From assembly GCA_020632635.1 (NCBI GenBank), contig JACKFE010000003.1:248001-312000 (forward strand): a DNA stretch of 64,000 nt, given 5' to 3'. Both the position numbers and the translations under genes were made by a program. Positions 18,459-27,940 of the stretch are shown piece by piece (position 1 is the stretch's first letter; each line of letters opens with the position of its first letter). Below the pieces are notes generated by a model. That model made no database searches, was not told the DNA's origin, and was given only the letters and a program-made list of their open reading frames with translations. Source of the stretch: Nitrospiraceae bacterium. GTDB lineage: Bacteria > Nitrospirota > Nitrospiria > Nitrospirales > UBA8639.

Positions 18459-19481
18459 CTAGGTTTGTGATGCAGACCGTTGAAATGTTTCGGCCAAAAC
18501 GATATCGTCCCGACTCCCAATCCACAACGGCACCCGTTGATGAAGGGTTTTCGGAACCACGTCCTTTATACGTTCTAATCCGCTACTGCCAAGCCCACCG
18601 GCTTGTTCGATGACAAAAGCTAACGGAGCCGCTTCATACATCAACCGCAACTTTCCTTCAGGCTTTTTGATCTCGGCTGGATAAAAGTAAAGTCCGCCTT
18701 TTATTAAGATGCGATGGACGTCAGCCACTAAACACCCTGAATACCGGCCGGAGTAAGGCCGCCCTGATTGCGGCTCCACTTCTTGGAGAAAATGGAGAAA
18801 GTTCCGTGTCTCAGGAAACCACTTCCCCTGATTTCCCTCATTGGCACTATAAATTGACCCCTTTTGAGGGATTTGTATGGCTGCGCTCGTTAAAAAAAAG
18901 TCTCCGACGTTCTGATCGAGCAAAAACTGAAACACCCCATTCCCGCAGGTATAGACCAAAATCACGCTTGGGCCATATAAAAAATAACCTGCGGCAACTT
19001 GGTCGGTCCCTTTTTTCCGCAAAACCTCATCGTTACCGGAAAATCCTTCTGGCGGCAATCGATGAATGGAAAAAATTGAACCTAAGGGCGCGTTCACATC
19101 AGTATTCGATGACCCATCCAAGGGATCCAGGAAAACCGCATATTTTCCTTTACCATCAGCCTCTTTAATGTGAAAAGGCTTTTCCATTTCTTCCGACACC
19201 AAAGTGCTGACCAGCCCTTGATGCTCAAAGACTTCCAAAAAAATGTCATTGGCTCGTTCATCCAGCTTTTGCACCTCTTCACCCTGAACATTCAACGCCC
19301 CGGTCGAACCTAGCATCTGATTGAACCCCGCCTTACGCAATTCTCGGGCTATCAACTTCCCCGCCAGAGCCAGTTGAATCATAATACGGGAAAATTCTCC
19401 CGAGGAACCAGCATGAGCCATTTGTTCCCGAAAGGTGAAGGTGGAGAGGGGAAGGCAGGCGGTCGTAGACAGGTGATTCAT
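18459..19481 (-). CDS. fbp: class I fructose-1,6-bisphosphatase
   Basis: Hydrolyses fructose-1,6-bisphosphate to fructose-6-phosphate in gluconeogenesis. About 340 residues. Metal-site motif FLDPLDGSSNTDVNAPLGS and the C-terminal GGLYFYPAEIKKPEGKLRLM with YEAAPLAFVIEQAGG are diagnostic. Start uncertain: the ATG at 19481 gives the usual N-terminus (LSTFTFREQ) but lacks a clear ribosome site; the open frame continues to 19532. It is followed after 19 nt by the PIN-TRAM gene, so it probably heads the fbp-ispDF-cysE run. Confidence 0.94.
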   Translation of the reverse strand: MNHLSTTACLPLSTFTFREQMAHAGSSGEFSRIMIQLALAGKLIARELRKAGFNQMLGSTGALNVQGEEVQKLDERANDIFLEVFEHQGLVSTLVSEEMEKPFHIKEADGKGKYAVFLDPLDGSSNTDVNAPLGSIFSIHRLPPEGFSGNDEVLRKKGTDQVAAGYFLYGPSVILVYTCGNGVFQFLLDQNVGDFFLTSAAIQIPQKGSIYSANEGNQGKWFPETRNFLHFLQEVEPQSGRPYSGRYSGCLVADVHRILIKGGLYFYPAEIKKPEGKLRLMYEAAPLAFVIEQAGGLGSSGLERIKDVVPKTLHQRVPLWIGSRDDIVLAETFQRSASQT

Positions 19482-19765
19482 AATAGATCGTAGTGGATTT
19501 TCATTATAGTCTTTTTCGCACGGCCGGAGCAATGGACCACCTTAGCATTTTGCAGGAAAATTTGGAACAAACCGAACACCACCATGACCATATTTTCAAT
19601 CCCGCTCGTTCAACCGAAACTCAAGCTGTACTCCGCCACGTAACCCATGAGAAGGCAAGATAGTAGAGATTATCCCTCGCTATGGACAGCAGACACATCG
19701 ACGATTGTAATTAGAAGTTCCAATCCATTCGGATGAAGGCTGGAACCGGTAACGGAAGAAGGAAA

Positions 19766-21163
19766 CTAAGGCATGACTTGCTGTTGAATAGCGGCTAATT
19801 GTTCTTCCAAAAACTTACGGATCGTTTGAAGTTGGGACATGGAAGACGCTTCAAATCGCAGGACCAAGGCAGGTTGGGTATTGGAGGCACGAATCAATCC
19901 CCACCCATCCTCAAAAATCACTCTCACCCCATCAATCAGGATCAGATCCCGAATCCGGGGATGGGCATTCACGCCTGGCTGACCGAATCGTTCCTTTAAT
20001 TTCGCCGACACCGCCTCAACCAGCCGAAACTTTTGGTCATCAGGACAATCCACCCGAATTTCCGGAGTCACAATCGTCTGAGGCACATCTTTCAAAAGTG
20101 AGGATAATGGTTTCCGATGTTTAACCAGAATTTCGAGCAGCCGGCAGGAGGCATAAATCGCATCGTCATACCCAAAATACCGATCCGCGAAAAAGAGGTG
20201 ACCGGACATTTCCCCTGCCAACAACGCCTTTTCTTCTTTCATCTTTGCCTTGATCAGGGAATGGCCGGTTTTCCACATAATTCCCCTCCCTCCCCGACGA
20301 TGGATATCATCATATAACACCTGTGAGGCTTTGACCTCTGAGATAAAGGTTCCCCCAGGATGGTCCGCAAGCACATCCCGAGCAAACAACAACAGGAGAC
20401 GATCGCCCCAAAGGACTTGCCCGGTATCATCAATGACACCGATTCGGTCTGCATCGCCATCATATCCAATTCCGATATCAGCACCGGATTCCTTTACCTG
20501 ATGGATTAAGTCTTCTAAATTTTCCATTACGGTGGGATCAGGATGATGGTGGGGGAAATTGCCATCCAACTCACAATAGAGGCCTGTCACCTTGCATCCG
20601 AGTTGCTCCAAGACGTCCTTGGCCACCAAAGAGGCTGCCCCGTTTCCACAATCAATCACCACATGAATTCCATTATTTTTTGGAATATGCGAAAATTTTT
20701 CCCGAAGAAATGCCCGATAATCAGGAATAATCGAGCGATACTCCACAGTTCCCTCTCCTACAGAGAAGACGCCTTTTTCAAATAGGTCTCGTAAGGCCTG
20801 TATGTCCGATCCATGGAGAGCTTCTTTGCCCACACACAGTTTAAACCCATTATATTCAGCGGAATTATGACTTCCAGTGATCATAATTCCTCCATCGACC
20901 GGTAAATGGAACAAAGAAAAATACAGGAGGGGACTTGCACACAGCCCGAGATCAATCACATTGAGGCCCGACTGCGTTAATCCAGATATCAATTGTTCCC
21001 GAAGCGCAGGCGAGGTCAATCGTCCATCCCTCCCCACCGCAATGGTTTGCACGCCACGTTCACGAGCTAACGTGGCATATGCCCGTCCGATTCGATGAAC
21101 GATTTCCGGCAGCAAATCTTTTTCTACTATCCCCCGAATGTCATATTCTCGAAAAATTCGCAT
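19766..21163 (-). CDS. phosphomannomutase/phosphoglucomutase
   Basis: Alpha-D-phosphohexomutase moving phosphate between C6 and C1 of mannose or glucose. 465 residues with the four mutase domains: phosphoserine loop GGIMITGSHNSAEYNG, metal-binding IGYDGDADRIGVID, sugar-binding GEMSGHLFF and phosphate-binding LIRASNTQPALVLRFEA. The phosphoserine loop has HNS where HNP is usual. The ATG at 21163 follows AGAAGGG by 7 nt; a second ATG at 21169 is too close to that site. It lies 28 nt after the guanylyltransferase gene, so the pair makes GDP-mannose. Confidence 0.93.
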   Translation of the reverse strand: MRIFREYDIRGIVEKDLLPEIVHRIGRAYATLARERGVQTIAVGRDGRLTSPALREQLISGLTQSGLNVIDLGLCASPLLYFSLFHLPVDGGIMITGSHNSAEYNGFKLCVGKEALHGSDIQALRDLFEKGVFSVGEGTVEYRSIIPDYRAFLREKFSHIPKNNGIHVVIDCGNGAASLVAKDVLEQLGCKVTGLYCELDGNFPHHHPDPTVMENLEDLIHQVKESGADIGIGYDGDADRIGVIDDTGQVLWGDRLLLLFARDVLADHPGGTFISEVKASQVLYDDIHRRGGRGIMWKTGHSLIKAKMKEEKALLAGEMSGHLFFADRYFGYDDAIYASCRLLEILVKHRKPLSSLLKDVPQTIVTPEIRVDCPDDQKFRLVEAVSAKLKERFGQPGVNAHPRIRDLILIDGVRVIFEDGWGLIRASNTQPALVLRFEASSMSQLQTIRKFLEEQLAAIQQQVMP

Positions 21164-21191
21164 GGCCATCCCTTCTGACCCAAAGCATCCT

Positions 21192-22643
21192 TTAAGACAT
21201 CGGCTTTTGACGGCCAAAATCATCTTGAAATCGGACAATATCGTCCTCGCCTAGATAAGGACCATTCTGAATCTCAATAATTTCTAAAGGCACACGACCG
21301 GCATTTTCCAGACGATGAGGGATCTCCTTCGGGATACCCGTACTAAACCCGGTTGGCAATTCATACATTTCCTCCCCGCGTGTCACCCGAGCCGTCCCTT
21401 TTATCACCACCCAATGCTCACTTCGCTGACGATGCAGTTGAAGAGACAAGCGCTTGCCTGGGTCCACTTCAATCCGCTTGACCTTATATCCAGGCCCTTC
21501 TTCTAAGACCGTATACTTCCCCCAGGGTCGCTGTACCATTCGATGCTCCAAATGCTCGGGAGCTCCCTGTTGCTTTAATATGCTCACAATGCTTTTCACG
21601 TCCTGCGCTCGATCCTTGGGACACACCAGAGTCGCATCCGGGGTATCAACCACCACCATATTGTCCAATCCAATCGTCGCCACTACACGACGATCAGCGA
21701 ACAACACTGAATTCCGGCTTTCCAAATCAAGGATATTCCCCGCCAAAACATTCCCGGCCTTATCCCGAGCAGCGACCTCATCCAAACTGCCCCAACTCCC
21801 GACATCAGACCATCCCATATCCAACGGGACCACCGTCGCCCTACGTGAATGCTCCATAACCGCATGATCAATAGAAAGCGCGGGCAACTGACGATAACTC
21901 TTCCGCAAGGCATCTGGAAATTTTTCGGTGCCGAACAGAAGCTGGAGATCCATTAAGACTCGATGGACTTTGGGTTGATGAATCTGCAATTCCGACAAAA
22001 TCGTGGAAGCCTTCCATACAAAAATCCCGCTATTCCAGAAATAGTTCCCGGACTGACAATACCGTTTAGCCCTGCTCAAATTTGGTTTTTCCACAAACCG
22101 AGAAACGGGATATCCCACAAGGGAACCCTTGGCCACTATTTTTTTTCGTTTATTGGGTTGAATATATCCATACCCGGTCTCAGGCCGACTCGGATGAATT
22201 CCAAAAGTCACCAGGTACTCTTTTTGGGCTAACTCAGAAGCAAATTGGATAGCACGAAGAAATGTCCTCGTGGCCCGCACAACATGGTCAGCTGGCACCA
22301 CGACCATGACCCCTTCAGGATCGCGTGACATGACTTCCATGGCCGCCAATCCGATCGCCGCAGCCGTATTCTTTCCTTCAGGCTCAAGGAGAATATTGTG
22401 TGCAATATCATCTTTCCATTGACTTAATTGAAATTTTATGGATTCAGCCTGGACTTGGTTGGTCACCAGGAGTATTTGGTTAGCCGGTACTTTCCGACAC
22501 ATTCGTTCGAATGTTTGCTGCAGCAATGTCCCTTCCCCGATGATGCTTAAAAGCTGCTTCGGAAACCGTTCCCGGCTCAACGGCCAAAACCTGGTCCCGC
22601 TTCCCCCTGCCAGAATAACTCCATAGAGTGACGCTTTCTTCAT
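21192..22643 (-). CDS. manC: mannose-1-phosphate guanylyltransferase (probably bifunctional with isomerase domain)
   Basis: Type II enzyme: N-terminal GDP-mannose pyrophosphorylase (GVILAGGSGTRFWPLSRERF, FPKQLL) and C-terminal cupin of the mannose-6-phosphate isomerase type (RPWGKYTVLEEGPGYKVKR; LSLQLHRQRSEHWVVIKG). 483 residues, the usual AlgA/ManC length. ATG at 22643 behind GAAAGG. It feeds the adjacent mutase product into GDP-mannose for surface polysaccharide or LPS. Same strand and close spacing with kdsC upstream. Confidence 0.94.
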   Translation of the reverse strand: MKKASLYGVILAGGSGTRFWPLSRERFPKQLLSIIGEGTLLQQTFERMCRKVPANQILLVTNQVQAESIKFQLSQWKDDIAHNILLEPEGKNTAAAIGLAAMEVMSRDPEGVMVVVPADHVVRATRTFLRAIQFASELAQKEYLVTFGIHPSRPETGYGYIQPNKRKKIVAKGSLVGYPVSRFVEKPNLSRAKRYCQSGNYFWNSGIFVWKASTILSELQIHQPKVHRVLMDLQLLFGTEKFPDALRKSYRQLPALSIDHAVMEHSRRATVVPLDMGWSDVGSWGSLDEVAARDKAGNVLAGNILDLESRNSVLFADRRVVATIGLDNMVVVDTPDATLVCPKDRAQDVKSIVSILKQQGAPEHLEHRMVQRPWGKYTVLEEGPGYKVKRIEVDPGKRLSLQLHRQRSEHWVVIKGTARVTRGEEMYELPTGFSTGIPKEIPHRLENAGRVPLEIIEIQNGPYLGEDDIVRFQDDFGRQKPMS

Positions 22644-22723
22644 GGTTGGCCTTTCAAACACACTTGAGAGGTTTGGACAAGATGACTCATGTCTCACCAC
22701 CTGACTTCTAGGTCAGTCATAAC

Positions 22724-23344
22724 CTATGACCTGAAAACCGAACCCAGAATGTGTTCCTTCGGAGTTTTGTGGGCACTCAAAATAATCTCCGCCACTTCTC
22801 TGACAGCACCTTCCCCTCCTCTCTTTTCACAGATATATTTAGCCACCAAACGCACGGCCTTTACGCAATCAGCTGGAGCGAAGGAGAGTCCCACGAGTTG
22901 AAGGGCAGGCAAATCATTCACATCATCACCAATATAAGCCATTTCCTTGAATGGAATGTCATATTTTAATGATAAAGCCGAAAGAACTTCGGCCTTATTG
23001 GTAATACCTTGAAAAACTTCTTGAATATTGAGTTTTTTGGCACGCCTAGCCACAATATTTGTTTGCTCCATCGTAATAATAGCCGTCACGATCCCTTGCG
23101 CTTGGAGCATTTTAATGCCCATGCCGTCTCTGGTATTAAACTTTTTCCATTCATCACCTGATTCCGCATAATACATACCGGCATCAGTGAGCACTCCATC
23201 AACATCAGTGGCAAATAACCGGATTTGACGCAATGCCTTTTGAGAGGGCATCTTGGGGGAAGGCGAAGATGCCCGCCTTCCGGGGGGAACCGATTTGGAA
23301 ATTGCCCTAGGTTTTGTTTGAGGACGCCGACCCTTCTTCATCAT
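22724..23344 (-). CDS. kdsC: KdsC-like 3-deoxy-manno-octulosonate-8-phosphate phosphatase
   Basis: HAD-superfamily C0 phosphatase that makes free Kdo for LPS. Motif I FATDVDGVLTDAGMYY, motif II (VTAIITMEQ), motif IV AYIGDDVNDLPAL are present. The core is of normal length (about 170 residues), but 35 Lys/Arg/Pro/Ser-rich residues precede it. Two consecutive ATGs at 23344 and 23341 follow a G-run (GGGGG). I cannot exclude an acylneuraminate-type phosphatase of the same fold. First gene of the kdsC-manC-mutase run. Confidence 0.88.
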   Translation of the reverse strand: MMKKGRRPQTKPRAISKSVPPGRRASSPSPKMPSQKALRQIRLFATDVDGVLTDAGMYYAESGDEWKKFNTRDGMGIKMLQAQGIVTAIITMEQTNIVARRAKKLNIQEVFQGITNKAEVLSALSLKYDIPFKEMAYIGDDVNDLPALQLVGLSFAPADCVKAVRLVAKYICEKRGGEGAVREVAEIILSAHKTPKEHILGSVFRS

Positions 23345-24037
23345 TTAAGGCAACCCCCTTTCTAAAACATTAGGGACCAAGATGAGCTTCAACAACCGTC
23401 TGATTCCTTACACGCCAAGCGAGAAAGAAATTCTAAACTTTTTTAGAATTTCTTGAAATGTCTCCGCTTAAAAAAAGGGGCCTACCTTCACTTCAGATTT
23501 GTTCCTTGCAACGGATCAGTCTATCTTCCCATCCAAGACATTTTCAGAACGTCTCCTACGACTTCATGCAATGGAACCTTTGCATTCATTCAAGACCGCC
23601 TGTCAACACATAGAGATATCCATAGGCAACGGACGGGCATATTCCAAGTTCACCCATCTTTACCATAACTTTCCCTATACGTCTCTATCTCGACCAAGAA
23701 AAAATACCTGGACAAGAGCCTCTGATTGATAAACACTGCCACCCATTGCATCCGTCCTTCAATTTTCCATCCTTCATACAAAGTCCGTCGCCCCCCCGAA
23801 AAGCTCCGAGGAAGCTGTTTTCTATAACAGCAACACAACACTTTGGGATAAGAAGGTTTAGAAACCCTTCGACTTTAGAGGTTAAGGCAAAGTCAAATGG
23901 ATGGAACTGCAGCAGGAAAGCACCAAGCTTTTCCTAAAAAAAAGGTGAGCAAACGACTCAATCGGTGCATTAGGTGGATATCCGAGCAGGAATTCTTTAC
24001 ATGGAAAATACCATCACAGAAGCAGCCTTTCTGAAGG
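23345..24037. other. 693-nt gene-poor region
   Basis: Between kdsC and the small lipoprotein gene. Short frames on both strands (about 60-76 codons) lack ribosome sites and recognisable content. One notable item is the palindrome at 23427-23452. Presumably it includes the kdsC promoter at its left end. I see no RNA gene in it. Confidence 0.5.
23427..23452. repeat. perfect 11-bp palindromic hairpin
   Basis: Left arm GAAATTCTAAA (23427-23437), loop CTTT, right arm TTTAGAATTTC (23442-23452). AT-rich and without a following T-run; it lies about 80 nt upstream of kdsC on the minus strand. It could be an operator or a bidirectional stem; its role is unknown. Confidence 0.6.
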
Positions 24038-24370
24038 CTACGGCACAAGACGAAACCCTTTTTGCAGCATACACGTCTCAATTTCCAACCCACGAGTCAC
24101 TGATTTATCCCACCAGACATCTTCTTCATGACCACGGTCAATTTCCTGTCTGCATACAGAATGAGAAACCGTGGCCTCGGGTTGATCGGTCCCAAGAGAA
24201 TCCACAGGCCCCCATTGACCTTGATAACAATTTCCATAGGGATGACATATATAGGCTGCCCGGGTGGATTGATAGTCAGGATGCCTATTGGATTCCCAAA
24301 TCGCACAGCCGCCCACGCCCAATGCCAGAATCACAACTCCAACACCCATTGGATTAAGGCTAGATTTCAT
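24038..24370 (-). CDS. small Cys-containing lipoprotein, unknown function
   Basis: 110 residues. Lipoprotein signal with lipobox ALGVGGC (Cys about residue 22) after MKSSLNPMGVGVVIL. The mature part has Trp and further Cys residues and ends with TCMLQKGFRLVP, a tail I associate with small Gram-negative lipoproteins (CMxxKGF). I chose the ATG at 24370 because it directly begins the signal sequence; the ribosome site is weak and the frame is open to 24445. The function is not known. Confidence 0.65.
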   Translation of the reverse strand: MKSSLNPMGVGVVILALGVGGCAIWESNRHPDYQSTRAAYICHPYGNCYQGQWGPVDSLGTDQPEATVSHSVCRQEIDRGHEEDVWWDKSVTRGLEIETCMLQKGFRLVP

Positions 24371-24478
24371 ATAACTGACCCAACAAGTAGATCCTGGGAG
24401 ATGGCCTGGCGCTGAATGAGGACCCCTGAAATATTTTTCATTCAAGAATGAATATTTATCGGTCCTGCTGTCAGCAAT

Positions 24479-25270
24479 CTAAATCTGGCCCCGTAACCAC
24501 GCCCACCCCATTCCGACATATTCATGGTAGGACAATTCCGCTAATCGAATGCCTGCCGAGGTAGGCCATAGGCTTTTGGAGAACCATTCATCGTGAGAGG
24601 GACTCCAATGACCGATCGGAGCAGGAAACGGAAATAGCCCTTGCTTGGCAAACAATTTCATCGCACGCGGCATATGAAATGCGCTGGTCACAAGAATAAA
24701 TGGGTCTTTCTTTACTAAATCTCGGACATAGAGCGGATGATCCTTCGTGTCCCGGGCCTCCACTTCCAAAATCATATCCTCTCTTCTGACTCCTAATTCC
24801 TCGGCCACCCGACTGAGGGTCGTCGCTGCAGGTGGCCCATCAAAACCAATCCCTCCCGTCAGAATCAGCTTGCTTCCTGGCAAAAGGCGATACAGACGAA
24901 TACCTTCCAACAATCGCACCCGAGAATGATGGGAAATTTGCAACTGATAGGGTAACCTCTGATCCCCGACCAACCCGCCAGCTAAAACTACAATCCATTT
25001 GATGGGAGGATGTGATTCCTGTTGGCCCAATTGAGCGGAAATTTTAGAAAGGTTGATGGGGGAATACTGAGACTCCAAAGTTTGGAGGATTCGACCGGAA
25101 ATTCCCTCCGCACTAGAAACCACCAACAAAAAAAACGCCAGAGAGACCAATATCCTTCCCGTCCACTGCCTTTTGGTTAACCAAAGACATAATATTCCAA
25201 GAAAAAGTAATTCCAAGCTTATCGATAAGGGAGAAAATATAGTAGCCAATACCTTTTTCAAAAAGAACAT
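24479..25270 (-). CDS. ElyC/SanA/YdcF-family membrane protein (DUF218)
   Basis: 263 residues: two membrane segments (about 10-30 and 38-55), then a periplasmic DUF218 domain starting WIVVLAGGLVGD, with LLPGSKLILTGG, EVEARDTKDH and LVTSAFHMPRAMKLF. E. coli ElyC affects peptidoglycan and undecaprenyl-carrier use; SanA affects envelope permeability. Length and two-span N-terminus match ElyC. It lies with other envelope genes in this stretch. Confidence 0.87.
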   Translation of the reverse strand: MFFLKKVLATIFSPLSISLELLFLGILCLWLTKRQWTGRILVSLAFFLLVVSSAEGISGRILQTLESQYSPINLSKISAQLGQQESHPPIKWIVVLAGGLVGDQRLPYQLQISHHSRVRLLEGIRLYRLLPGSKLILTGGIGFDGPPAATTLSRVAEELGVRREDMILEVEARDTKDHPLYVRDLVKKDPFILVTSAFHMPRAMKLFAKQGLFPFPAPIGHWSPSHDEWFSKSLWPTSAGIRLAELSYHEYVGMGWAWLRGQI

Positions 25271-25465
25271 ACGTATACAAAGAACAAATTGTAATTTCCA
25301 GCCATCAAGGGCAGCTCTGTTTGGGATTATAAGATATTTCCGGCAATTTTTCTTCTCTGTGGACCATCATTTTCAATTGGAGAACCCTCATGCCTGGGCT
25401 CTGTACCCACAGTCAAAGTGGAAAGCTAAAGAAGAGGGCAACCAAAAGGGCGGGGGGAAGGAAGG

Positions 25466-25858
25466 CTATCGAACTTTCAAGGGGTCCGAAACGGTGCATT
25501 GCCGTAATACTTCTTGGACTTGTTTCGTAAAATTCAAGGTTGCAGACTCAAGATTTCTTTGGGCCACCAGCACTTCTCGTAACCCCTGGGCTTGAGGTAA
25601 TTGATGCCGAATACAGTGAATCTCAGCTCCCTGAAATCCGCGACGTTTCCGCGAACATCCATCAAATCCTTTTGGATTATGTCGGAGGCTAAATTTGGCT
25701 TGCTGAAGCTGGTCGTGCTTTTGGACGACCTGATCTTGCGCATTCTTTAAAAGGGAAACCGCTTCCGTACAATTAAAGTCCCAGAGTTCGGCATACCCGA
25801 GCATTGGCGCCCCAACGAACAGAAACATCATCAGGAAAATTGAGAACCTGACCCCCAT
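25466..25858 (-). CDS. secreted protein of unknown function
   Basis: 130 residues. Sec signal sequence MGVRFSIFLMMFLFVGAPML with cleavage likely after GYA (about residue 23). The mature part is Gln/Lys-rich and helical (residues 35-55 and 95-120 could be coiled coil) with four Cys residues (in FNCTE, DGCSRK, HCIRH and RQCTV), suiting periplasmic disulphides. The ATG at 25858 has GAGGAG at about 5 nt. I do not recognise the family. Confidence 0.7.
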   Translation of the reverse strand: MGVRFSIFLMMFLFVGAPMLGYAELWDFNCTEAVSLLKNAQDQVVQKHDQLQQAKFSLRHNPKGFDGCSRKRRGFQGAEIHCIRHQLPQAQGLREVLVAQRNLESATLNFTKQVQEVLRQCTVSDPLKVR

Positions 25859-26012
25859 TAAGACTCCTCAGAAAGAAGCGGATTTTAATGAATATTCTGA
25901 AACCAAACGATTTAATGAGTACCCTATGGCTCTGACGAGAGACTCACAATAACTCAAATGGAGGGAGCGAAATGGCAGAAACTTCGATTATACAAAAGGA
26001 GGGATTCAACCA

Positions 26013-26681
26013 TTACTTGAACACAAAATGAACTCGACGATTTTTCTGGAAACAGTCCGCATTTCGCGACAAACAAAACGGTTGTGTCTTTCCCAAGCTC
26101 AGCACCCGCATATTTTCCGGAGGAACCCCTAGGTCCCTCAGGAATTCCTTCACAGCAGTCGCTCGCCTTCCCCCCAAAATCAAGTTATATTCTTCAGTGC
26201 CACGCTCATCGCAATGACCTTGGAGAATCAGCTCTCGCCCAGGATAACGTTTCATCAACACCTTTGCGTTCAAAGTCAGAACCCTCATGGCTTCCGGACG
26301 AATCACATATTGATCATACTCAAAAAACACATCTTCCACGGTCCAAGGAAGAGAAGTCTCATCGAGAGACTGCGCCAAAATATCGGTAACAATTTCTTTC
26401 GGTGGTTTTTGGCTGGAAGTTGGCTCCTCTGAAGAAAACAGACCTGTTGAAGCCGCTTCGACGGGAGGAGAAGAGCTAGAAGACGATTTCGGGAGACCCA
26501 TGGCATGATCAACGGAATGATTCAACGTAGAGGACTCCGAATCTTGGCCGCCGTGACTCACCATGGTCACTTCATGAAACGAACTACACCCTGTTAGCCC
26601 AAAGAGAACCATGACTAAAACTGACCACGCGGGAAATAACATTACGGACTCTCTGAGGGACTCATTCCTCCTTCGGTCCAT
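26013..26681 (-). CDS. pal: Pal-like OmpA-domain lipoprotein
   Basis: Peptidoglycan-associated lipoprotein: lipobox FGLTGC with Cys near residue 32, a Ser/Pro-rich linker (residues 40-100) and an OmpA-like peptidoglycan-binding domain (GHCDERGTEEYNLILGGRRA, then NRRVHFVFK at the end). 222 residues from the ATG at 26681, which has GGAGGGGA before it and gives a basic n-region (DRRRNESLRES); an internal ATG at 26642 lacks these. tolB and tolQRA are not beside it. It probably tethers the outer membrane to the cell wall. Confidence 0.88.
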   Translation of the reverse strand: MDRRRNESLRESVMLFPAWSVLVMVLFGLTGCSSFHEVTMVSHGGQDSESSTLNHSVDHAMGLPKSSSSSSPPVEAASTGLFSSEEPTSSQKPPKEIVTDILAQSLDETSLPWTVEDVFFEYDQYVIRPEAMRVLTLNAKVLMKRYPGRELILQGHCDERGTEEYNLILGGRRATAVKEFLRDLGVPPENMRVLSLGKTQPFCLSRNADCFQKNRRVHFVFK

Positions 26682-26857
26682 TCCCCTCCCCTTTAACCCC
26701 TAATGAATAAAATCTTAATAGGTGCATCGCCCTCACCCAGAGGACAAACGAACTTCACCCACAATCGGCAAAAATCCAAATATATCAATAAACGAGGGCA
26801 TCATACATCTTTCCCGCAAAGTGTCAATCACTTAGAATACGGCCATCGGCTTTTACC

Positions 26858-26887
26858 TTGACGGATTTTTTCATCCCTAGGTATGAT
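26858..26887 (+). promoter_or_regulatory. sigma70-type promoter for the Gld-like ABC operon
   Basis: TTGACG at 26858-26863 (5 of 6 matches) and TATGAT at 26882-26887 (5 of 6), with an 18-nt spacer. The predicted start near 26894 leaves a leader of about 55 nt before the ATPase gene. Confidence 0.5.
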
Positions 26888-26949
26888 TCGGCCCCTATCC
26901 AGCGCGCCAACCGCTTACGTCTTCTCTCTCATGGAAGTCAGATTTGGTT

Positions 26950-27885
26950 ATGATCGAAGTTCAGGAAGTTACAAAACGATACGGTACATTTTCCGCGCTC
27001 GATAACATCTCGTTCTCCATCAAAAAAGGAGAAATCGTGGCATTTCTGGGGCCCAATGGGGCAGGAAAAACCACGACGATGCGAATCATTACCGGATTCA
27101 TGCCCCCCACATCCGGAACGATCAGAATTGCAGGATTTGATGGCCTAGCCTCTCCAATGGCTATAAAAAAACAGATTGGCTACCTCCCGGAAACTCCCCC
27201 CTTATACCTGGAGCTAACCGTTCAGGAATATTTAACATTCGTGGGACGAATCAAAGGACTCGACCCAGCACAACTCCTCTCCCGCATGGACAAGATCATA
27301 GAACAAACGGGGCTTAAGGAAGTGCAAGGACGAGTTATTGGACACTTATCACGGGGATATCGCCAACGAGTCGGGTTGGCTCAAGCGCTCATCCATAATC
27401 CACCCGTCTTAATTTTAGATGAGCCAACCACCGGACTGGACCCGAATCAGATCATTGAAATTCGCGACCTAATCAAAAATTTAGCCGGATCCCACACCAT
27501 TATTCTAAGCACTCATCTTTTGGCTGAAGCCACAGCGATTTGCCAACGAGTGATCATTATTCATAAAGGAAAGATTGTGGCGATTGACACTCCGGAACAA
27601 CTCAGCGCAAAGCTTCAGCAATCAGAGACGCTCAGCTTAACCGTCGAACAGACCTATCCGGATTTCGCGTTGGAATTGGGCCGCCTTCCTGGTGTCTTGG
27701 CCGTGACCCAGGGAACATCACCTAATTCCTTTATGTTAGAGACTCAACAGGGCAGGGATATACGAAGCGAGGTGACAAAGTTTATTGTCAGCCGCGAAAT
27801 TGGCCTTTTAGAAATCAAAGCCCAACCGCTGACATTGGAAGACGCCTTTAAGGTCCTGACGAAAGAGAGTCCCGCAGACAGATGA
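26950..27885 (+). CDS. ABC transporter ATP-binding protein (GldA-like)
   Basis: Cytoplasmic ATPase of an ABC-2 type system. 311 residues: Walker A LGPNGAGKTTTMR, Q-loop, signature HLSRGYRQRVGLAQAL, Walker B VLILDEPTTGLDPNQ and the switch His in LSTHLLAEA; the 90-residue C-terminal extension is typical of this class. ATG at 26950 chosen over an upstream TTG. First gene of a four-gene set with a permease, a GldG-like protein and a DUF4340 protein; the substrate is unknown. Confidence 0.92.
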   Translation: MIEVQEVTKRYGTFSALDNISFSIKKGEIVAFLGPNGAGKTTTMRIITGFMPPTSGTIRIAGFDGLASPMAIKKQIGYLPETPPLYLELTVQEYLTFVGRIKGLDPAQLLSRMDKIIEQTGLKEVQGRVIGHLSRGYRQRVGLAQALIHNPPVLILDEPTTGLDPNQIIEIRDLIKNLAGSHTIILSTHLLAEATAICQRVIIIHKGKIVAIDTPEQLSAKLQQSETLSLTVEQTYPDFALELGRLPGVLAVTQGTSPNSFMLETQQGRDIRSEVTKFIVSREIGLLEIKAQPLTLEDAFKVLTKESPADR

Positions 27886-27940
27886 AAGCACCCCATTCCA
27901 AAACCATGAAACAATCTGGCGCAACCCCTGACTGAGCTAC

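Noticed and set aside
23453..23841. Overlapping short frames in the gap after kdsC
   Set aside because: Three mutually overlapping frames of similar quality on both strands, none with start signals.
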